Origin: Lachnospiraceae bacterium
GTDB lineage: Bacteria > Bacillota > Clostridia > Lachnospirales > Lachnospiraceae
Reading direction: 5' to 3'
DNA length: 55,540 nucleotides
Assembly (NCBI GenBank): GCA_022774705.1
Contig: JALFLM010000029.1
Location: 1 to 55,540, forward strand
Below are positions 51,501 to 55,540 of this stretch, piece after piece. A model generated the notes under the pieces. That model was given only the letters and a program-made list of their open reading frames with translations. It did no database searches and was not told the origin of the DNA. A program made the position numbers and the translations under genes. Every line of letters starts with the position of its first letter. Position 1 is the stretch's first letter.

Positions 51501-54066
51501 TCGGGAAAACATCGGAGGCAGTGGCGGAATTGACCGGGGTTCCAGCGAGCGATATCGGAACCAATTTCCGAATACAAAAGAAGAAACTGGTTCCGAGGAA
51601 GAAGAGGAAGACTGGAAGTTTGTCAGTGGCAGATATCAGCCATCGGGGATTGAATTCCGAATTGCCGGTCTTACGAAATCCATGGTTTCAGGTGCCGGAA
51701 CCCTGGTGTATCGGCACCTTGCATCTGGTGATTCCACAAAACGGACATTAGATTCGACACAAAGGTTATCGTTCGGTATTGCGGCAGCAATGATCAGCAG
51801 GGTGAGACGCCGTATGGCAAGAGCGCAGCAGGCGGAAATGGTCAGGAAGCTGAATCCGGTACTGAAAAAACTGAAACTTGCCCCGCTTACCTGGCAGCCG
51901 CGAACGCTCCGGGATCTGAATGCCATTCAAAAAGAACTGAACGGTGTCCTGCGGCGGTATGGTTATTCCCCGGTCAGGGGCTCCGGATTCCAGATGCAGA
52001 TCATCATTGCGAAAATGCTGAAGAAGGGTGGTCTTCCCGGGGAAGTGGAAGATGCGTTGAAAGCGTTGCAGCTAATTGCAAAAAACAAAGCCTTACTGGA
52101 AAAAGTAAAATATAAGGGGTTCTGGTATCTGGCAGGAAGCCGGTTCCGATACTATGCCAGACAATGGGAAGCCGGAGAAGGGATCTTTTTAACGGCCATG
52201 ATGATACGAACTGCCAGGACAACCTTGCGACTTGGACTGACGGCCATGCGTTCGGTATCATCAGCTGCCCGTCTGGCAGGCAAATTTGCTTACCGCCAAT
52301 CATTGAAAGCCGCATTGAAGCTGTCAAAAATGAACGCAAAAACAGAAATCGGCAATACGGTAAAGGCGGGGGCATCCAAGGCGGTAAAGGGTGCTGAGAC
52401 GGCATCCCGTTACCAAGATGCCGCAGATAAAAAGATCCGGCAGTTCAAAGCACCCTTTGAGGAAGCATCTGAGAAAATAGACCGTTTTACAAGAGAACCT
52501 TTTGGGGCACGTTCCAAAGCTTATCATGTCAGACAGACCATCTGTTCCAGAATCAGGAATGCCATACCGGAGCCTGTGAAAAAGAACAAAGCGGTAAAGA
52601 CTGCCGGCAGATTGATTTCCAAACTGGCCGCTGTCTGTTCCGGCTTCAGTGCCGCCCTGCAGAGCATGAAAATGATGATTTTCGCATTGCTTGGCATCAT
52701 TCTGCTGCTGATTTTTCTGGTTGTTCTGCTGGGTGCTGTTATCATCGAACTGACCTCAGTTTTTGATGCCACATCCTTTTCCGAAGCGAAACGGAATGTC
52801 ATTTTGCAGGAGGTCAAAGACTGCTATGAAAAGCAGATCGGGGATATCGAGGCCATGTACGACCGCTACGATGCAGTCAATCTGATCTTTAACGATATCA
52901 GGGATACCGATTCTTATGGAGATCCCGAACATACCTGTCAGTCCGCTTTTATCGAAACAACGAACTCGGCAGAAATACTGTCGATGGCGCTGGTTTACTT
53001 TCAGTTTGATATTGATGAGGTGAGTGACGAGGAATTGAAAACCTATGCAAGACAGTTATACAATGCGTCCCATCAGTTAACGGTAAAAACAGAAAGTGAA
53101 GTGATCGGATATACAGAGGAGGAAGAGGCGATTGAGAAAGTGACCGCCACGGTGACCCTCACGACCTATTATTTTGACCGGATCTTTGACTGTATCCTGA
53201 CGGATTCCTATTCCACGATCAACGGGATTTCCGGAAGTAATACGGAACTGTCCGTATGGCTTTATTTTACCGGCCAGGGGTTTTCAGAAGAAGCAACAGC
53301 AGGGATTATGGGTAATATTTATCAGGAATCGAAATTTGATCCGGCCCTGATCCAGGGCAATGGAAGGGGACCGGCTGCCGGGCTGTTCCAGTGGGAAAAC
53401 TATAACCAGAAATCCGGACGCTGGCTGAAGATGTCCGAGTTTGCCGCAGCACAGGGGAAAGACTGGACGGATCTGGGGGCACAGTTGCATTATGCCATGA
53501 CAGAGATTCCCGGGGAATTGAGCACCTATGGTTCCAGAATGGGGCTGGAAGCTTTTCAGAATCTCACGGATATTGCCCAGGCAACGGAAGAATTTGAACG
53601 GGCATTTGAACGTGCCGGAAAACCGGTCATGAGCACGAGAATTACGGCAGCTTACGGCTATTATGACCAGTTCCATGGCATTACGGCCAGCGGAAGTGAT
53701 ATTGTGGACTATGCGCTGCAGTTTGTCGGCAACCCTTATGTGTATGGCGGGGACGATATGACCAATGGCATTGACTGTTCCCATTTTGTGTACCATGTTT
53801 TAAAAAATACGGGCCATTATTCGGGAGGGTATGTCACTTCCACGAACTGGGCCGGATTGGGAACTGCCGTCAGCAGCCTGGATCAGGCATTGCCGGGTGA
53901 TGTCATTGTCTGGGAAGGACATGTTGCCATCTACATGGGTAACGGTCAGATCGTTCATGCTGCCAATCCCAGTCCTTATCCGAAAGGGGGTGTCAAGATC
54001 AGCAAAATCTCTGACCAGACCGGCAGTTTGGGCAATTATATTGCCATCCGCCGGTTTACCAAATAA
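48580..54066 (+). CDS. Giant VirB1/CwlT-like transfer protein with two lytic domains
   Basis: A 1828-residue protein. Residues 1-1010 are polar, Ser/Glu/Asp-rich and probably disordered. Residues about 1012-1364 are basic and helical (ISRVRRRMARAQQAEMVRKL). One transmembrane helix lies at 1366-1391. Outside the membrane are a linker domain, then a lysozyme-like domain from about 1549 (IMGNIYQESKFDP with candidate catalytic Glu1583). An NlpC/P60 domain follows from about 1703 (GIDCSHFVYHVL with Cys1733; GHVAIYMG with His1781). This is the domain pair of CwlT, which opens peptidoglycan for the conjugation channel. Typical CwlT is a few hundred residues, so the ~1000-residue cytoplasmic front is exceptional. 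AAAGGAGG precedes ATG 48580 (or 48583). Confidence 0.9.
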   Translation: MMAEKKSDLERVRAMLEQAHKDGDLSAEDLVKQMQLLDEKNTAEIEAFIRYQKQHGRKQKNKKGGMTASVPPEKNRKDQKAKEKRVLPRSREDDDNLYQQYLDDYVTGNLMKEISMEDKKDSEEVVDSFGFEPGPQWTGKRMRKKKRKRKRRASSSDQELSSGNSTRPDAVLSTLQNTAVSEQFTEESGKGQNLSMQTDPSGKQNVCGTPEIHMESDIHIYPYKSVEAAGSDCSKMGSRPDQNRTFDDINSENRLHFLDVAQNGLAAVDTYNRQTLYRNLEKIYPDAFPESSPADFRNQDDRVEAEIQNIDLMENRLARQESGEDQRSEMVLEHSQIPDLDIVLPNSDIKERMDSPLDFTRESDSMNPGKVFEISDMEQRKPVSGADYNIPKSKGGKRLETDLYANHDSIDFGRSASCLVGSLYSDGENTSDLNPGKTYITSSADSFPADSGKHTVEIGIQNTDLTKAQSSQQNDADKNREETEDTDNLFADDEMHVKANSEPQNAVFLVKKAFDSCVEAGNREKIDFSQTARPKGLQQTKKNALDFLKNGNTPEITPSATDYAAISGSEDTVHDAYMLEPESDGAAPDPERIEEIHSTDRYSSVATDRNHPFGDRDSFSEVAHSAEQEYQDSGMKLEEENPDECSSQSQNPGDGVSSGGTSMSFHGRRAIPEQLKKRQTTEKHAQEQTENPDTGEAISSQGQDEAVRISGLQENCIFRSGIETGAVSQEHPDSDVLRQKRKECRKEPGDSDSASQNAAAISTNHMANENSGFVLLKGKTSSESQASQEHDDICFTEEGLVSVESESPVTTLVENPLCEDPHEDPIVFSGMDLEDRESDQNTSEENPEPGNPISSHESLFHPAKLEPGSKASVHQSDDWNTDKKHETNHLIADMEQERKDSCATEEGKAWEERKNTDIQGSDPEDSSEMPDVSRFSDAAEPETSDAIHVTSNGEEEIHSERGNDVERESHFESDRENIGGSGGIDRGSSERYRNQFPNTKEETGSEEEEEDWKFVSGRYQPSGIEFRIAGLTKSMVSGAGTLVYRHLASGDSTKRTLDSTQRLSFGIAAAMISRVRRRMARAQQAEMVRKLNPVLKKLKLAPLTWQPRTLRDLNAIQKELNGVLRRYGYSPVRGSGFQMQIIIAKMLKKGGLPGEVEDALKALQLIAKNKALLEKVKYKGFWYLAGSRFRYYARQWEAGEGIFLTAMMIRTARTTLRLGLTAMRSVSSAARLAGKFAYRQSLKAALKLSKMNAKTEIGNTVKAGASKAVKGAETASRYQDAADKKIRQFKAPFEEASEKIDRFTREPFGARSKAYHVRQTICSRIRNAIPEPVKKNKAVKTAGRLISKLAAVCSGFSAALQSMKMMIFALLGIILLLIFLVVLLGAVIIELTSVFDATSFSEAKRNVILQEVKDCYEKQIGDIEAMYDRYDAVNLIFNDIRDTDSYGDPEHTCQSAFIETTNSAEILSMALVYFQFDIDEVSDEELKTYARQLYNASHQLTVKTESEVIGYTEEEEAIEKVTATVTLTTYYFDRIFDCILTDSYSTINGISGSNTELSVWLYFTGQGFSEEATAGIMGNIYQESKFDPALIQGNGRGPAAGLFQWENYNQKSGRWLKMSEFAAAQGKDWTDLGAQLHYAMTEIPGELSTYGSRMGLEAFQNLTDIAQATEEFERAFERAGKPVMSTRITAAYGYYDQFHGITASGSDIVDYALQFVGNPYVYGGDDMTNGIDCSHFVYHVLKNTGHYSGGYVTSTNWAGLGTAVSSLDQALPGDVIVWEGHVAIYMGNGQIVHAANPSPYPKGGVKISKISDQTGSLGNYIAIRRFTK

Positions 54067-54089
54067 CAGAAGAAGTAAAAAACAGACAG

Positions 54090-54114
54090 GCAGGGCAGGA
54101 TTTGCCCTGCTTTT
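54090..54114 (+). terminator. Rho-independent terminator
   Basis: GCAGGGCA pairs with TGCCCTGC around a five-base loop, followed by four T. Confidence 0.8.
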
Positions 54115-54162
54115 CTACTGCTTCCATATTATATGAAATGTGATGTAGAAGGAGGGATCCGC

Positions 54163-54441
54163 ATGAAACAGGAATATACCATTTCAGATGAGGCAAAAGA
54201 AGAGATTGATATGAAGCTCCGGATTCTGCTGGAGGTCTGTCAGATCCATAAAGTTCCGATGTTTGCCTGTGTCGCACTGGAAAACCGGGAAAAGGAAACC
54301 ATCTATGACCGGATCGTCTATCATCCAACGGAACGAAGACTTGCCGATGATCAGATCCGCCGTCATATCTGTATTGCCAACGGTTTTGAAGTGGTGCCAA
54401 AGCGAAATGTTGCTTTTCTTGAACCCGGGGTTTTTGAATAA
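54163..54441 (+). CDS. Small element protein, unknown
   Basis: A 92-residue protein starting MKQEYTISDEAKEEIDMKLR after AAGGAGGG. A helical start is followed by an alpha/beta part with MFACVALENREKETIYDRIV and IANGFEVVPKRNVAFLEPGV. No signal or membrane segment and no recognised family. Its stop overlaps the next start (TAATG), so the two are translated together. Confidence 0.75.
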   Translation: MKQEYTISDEAKEEIDMKLRILLEVCQIHKVPMFACVALENREKETIYDRIVYHPTERRLADDQIRRHICIANGFEVVPKRNVAFLEPGVFE

Positions 54442-55540
54442 TGGAACACTATAACCGAATCTTTGTGACCGAGTACCATGCCGTTATGATCTGGTACCCA
54501 AAGAAAAAGAGCAAAATCCCGGAATTACAGAACGACCTGATTCTATCTTTCTGCCGGAAGGAGTTTGCCCTGAAAAACAGAGCAGTCGAGACGACGATTC
54601 AACAGCTGAATATTGAGAAGGTCGATGTTTTCGGCCTGAATGAAGAAGAATACAATCAGCAGATTCTGGATACGATTCACCGTTTCAGCACGGAAGACAG
54701 CGAAATTTATTTTGTTCATATGAAAAGCCGTTATGTGAAGCTGGCCAACCGGATTACGCAGTGTCTGGGGGTGGGAAACAGTGAGTCATTAAGTGTGGGA
54801 CATGTTCCCATCAGTAAACAGGGGATACCGGTGAAAAAGAAAAGCATTCCCAGGGGTACCTCCCTGCCGCAGGGAACGGCCTGTCTGGACGATGCAGTGT
54901 CAGCCGCTGTAGCACAGCAGTATGATGCAGAAACCGATCTGCAAGCAGAGAGTGCTTCTCTGGCTGCCGGTTCGATATCTCAGGAAACACCAACCGATGA
55001 TTCCCAGACGGTGCATGAAAAGGAATCCGATCCAAAGCCTTTGGCCGCAGAAAGTCCCAAACCGGATGGGGATCGTTCAAAAGGTCAGGAGACAATGCCG
55101 GAGCAATCGCCCATGCATCACACCCGCAAGGAAACTGGGAAAGACGGTGGCAGCAGATATCAGGAGGAATCTGCAGAAGAAAATCTGCTGGATCAAATCC
55201 TGAAGCAGGAGAAGAAAATCCTGGGTTATGATTTTGAGCCGGTTAAGCTTGTAAAAAGATACAGTGACCTGGAAAATGCCAGAGCCAGGCTGGTGGACTG
55301 TTTACTGAAAAGACTGATCCGCCACATGGAAGTTTATATCGATGGTCTTTTGGATTTTGACCTTGCGTACAGTCAGTATACCGAACTGGTTTTCTTATTG
55401 CATAAAACCTCAGACATTGGGGAATTTACCGCTTCCTGGGAGACCCAGCATGCGGTTCTGATCCGTTTTCGGAGACCGGATTCTTTTACGATTCTGAAGG
55501 CTGAGGCGGAATATTATTATCAGGTCTGTGATCTGATCTA
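54441..55540 (+). CDS. Partial element gene running off the window
   Basis: An open frame of at least 366 codons from ATG 54441 to the window end with no stop. The N-terminal ~120 residues form an alpha/beta domain (MEHYNRIFVTEYHAVMIWYP and later IYFVHMKSRYVKLANRITQC). Residues about 130-250 are a polar linker rich in Ser, Glu, Asp and Gln. A helical domain begins near residue 250 (LLDQILKQEKKILGYDFEPV, then RARLVDCLLKRLIRHMEVYI). No family recognised. Coupling to the small gene before it suggests both serve the transfer module. Confidence 0.82.
   Translation, partial: MEHYNRIFVTEYHAVMIWYPKKKSKIPELQNDLILSFCRKEFALKNRAVETTIQQLNIEKVDVFGLNEEEYNQQILDTIHRFSTEDSEIYFVHMKSRYVKLANRITQCLGVGNSESLSVGHVPISKQGIPVKKKSIPRGTSLPQGTACLDDAVSAAVAQQYDAETDLQAESASLAAGSISQETPTDDSQTVHEKESDPKPLAAESPKPDGDRSKGQETMPEQSPMHHTRKETGKDGGSRYQEESAEENLLDQILKQEKKILGYDFEPVKLVKRYSDLENARARLVDCLLKRLIRHMEVYIDGLLDFDLAYSQYTELVFLLHKTSDIGEFTASWETQHAVLIRFRRPDSFTILKAEAEYYYQVCDLI

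Noticed and set aside
52004-52405. 133-codon minus-strand frame
   Set aside because: Antisense of the basic region of the 1828-residue transfer protein; no start signals.
54922-55203. 93-codon plus-strand frame near the right edge
   Set aside because: It lies inside the partial gene from 54441, in another frame, and reflects the polar linker of that gene.

Overview
The window reads as part of a large conjugative element (plasmid or integrative element) from a low-GC Gram-positive bacterium, most likely a gut Clostridia/Lachnospiraceae-type host. This rests on strong AGGAGG-type ribosome binding sites, Agr-type peptide signalling, LytTR regulators, NlpC/P60, CHAP and Amidase_6 exoenzymes, and a backbone of VirD4, a CwlT/VirB1-like lytic protein, a ParB-like protein and a CHC2 zinc-finger protein. 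No rRNA, tRNA, ribosomal-protein or central-metabolism gene is visible. No relaxase, VirB4 or ParA lies inside the window, so the transfer module probably continues past the right edge, where the last gene is cut.

Layout. 1-1231: serine recombinase with repeated res-like boxes, and an XRE regulator. 1478-4544: an agr-type quorum-sensing locus, with agrC-agrA-agrB on the minus strand and a short agrD divergently on the plus strand. 4831-10151: AT-rich accessory DNA with IS remnants, small secreted proteins, a lipoprotein, an Amidase_6 hydrolase, a repeated segment and a C-terminal SecA fragment. 10137-16533: an FtsX-type ABC transporter facing a second AgrC/LytTR pair, enclosed by an inverted repeat that carries both promoters. 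16683-18066: sigma-70-like protein and a small coupled ORF. 18333-23574: a secretion island with a signal-peptide protein, zinc-ribbon protein, mini J-domain protein, type I signal peptidase, membrane protein, a SecY paralogue, a minimal SecE and a protein with WKLP repeats. 23893-31591: ECF-type sigma/anti-sigma pair, CHAP hydrolase, lipoproteins, a partial duplication, a broken transposase and small membrane or secreted proteins. 31807-45413: backbone genes (CHC2 finger protein, coiled-coil protein, membrane-anchored repeat protein, AAA/PD-(D/E)XK protein, a probable small RNA, ParB, DUF1810, VirD4). 46296-48445: an AT-richer two-gene RloA/RloB (AbiL-like) defence cassette. 48580-55540: the 1828-residue VirB1/CwlT-like protein and two more element genes.

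Two themes stand out. First, three promoters (in front of agrC, the ABC transporter and the second kinase) share the same operator: two GCGTGAA boxes 21 bp apart, followed at an identical distance by a TATTCT/TATCCT -10. That is the geometry expected of AgrA/LytTR sites, so quorum sensing, the second two-component pair and the transporter probably form one regulon. Second, the element carries its own SecY and SecE plus a signal peptidase, together with many exported substrates and a relic of SecA, which suggests an element-encoded export route. All functions are inferred from motifs read by eye; no database search was run.
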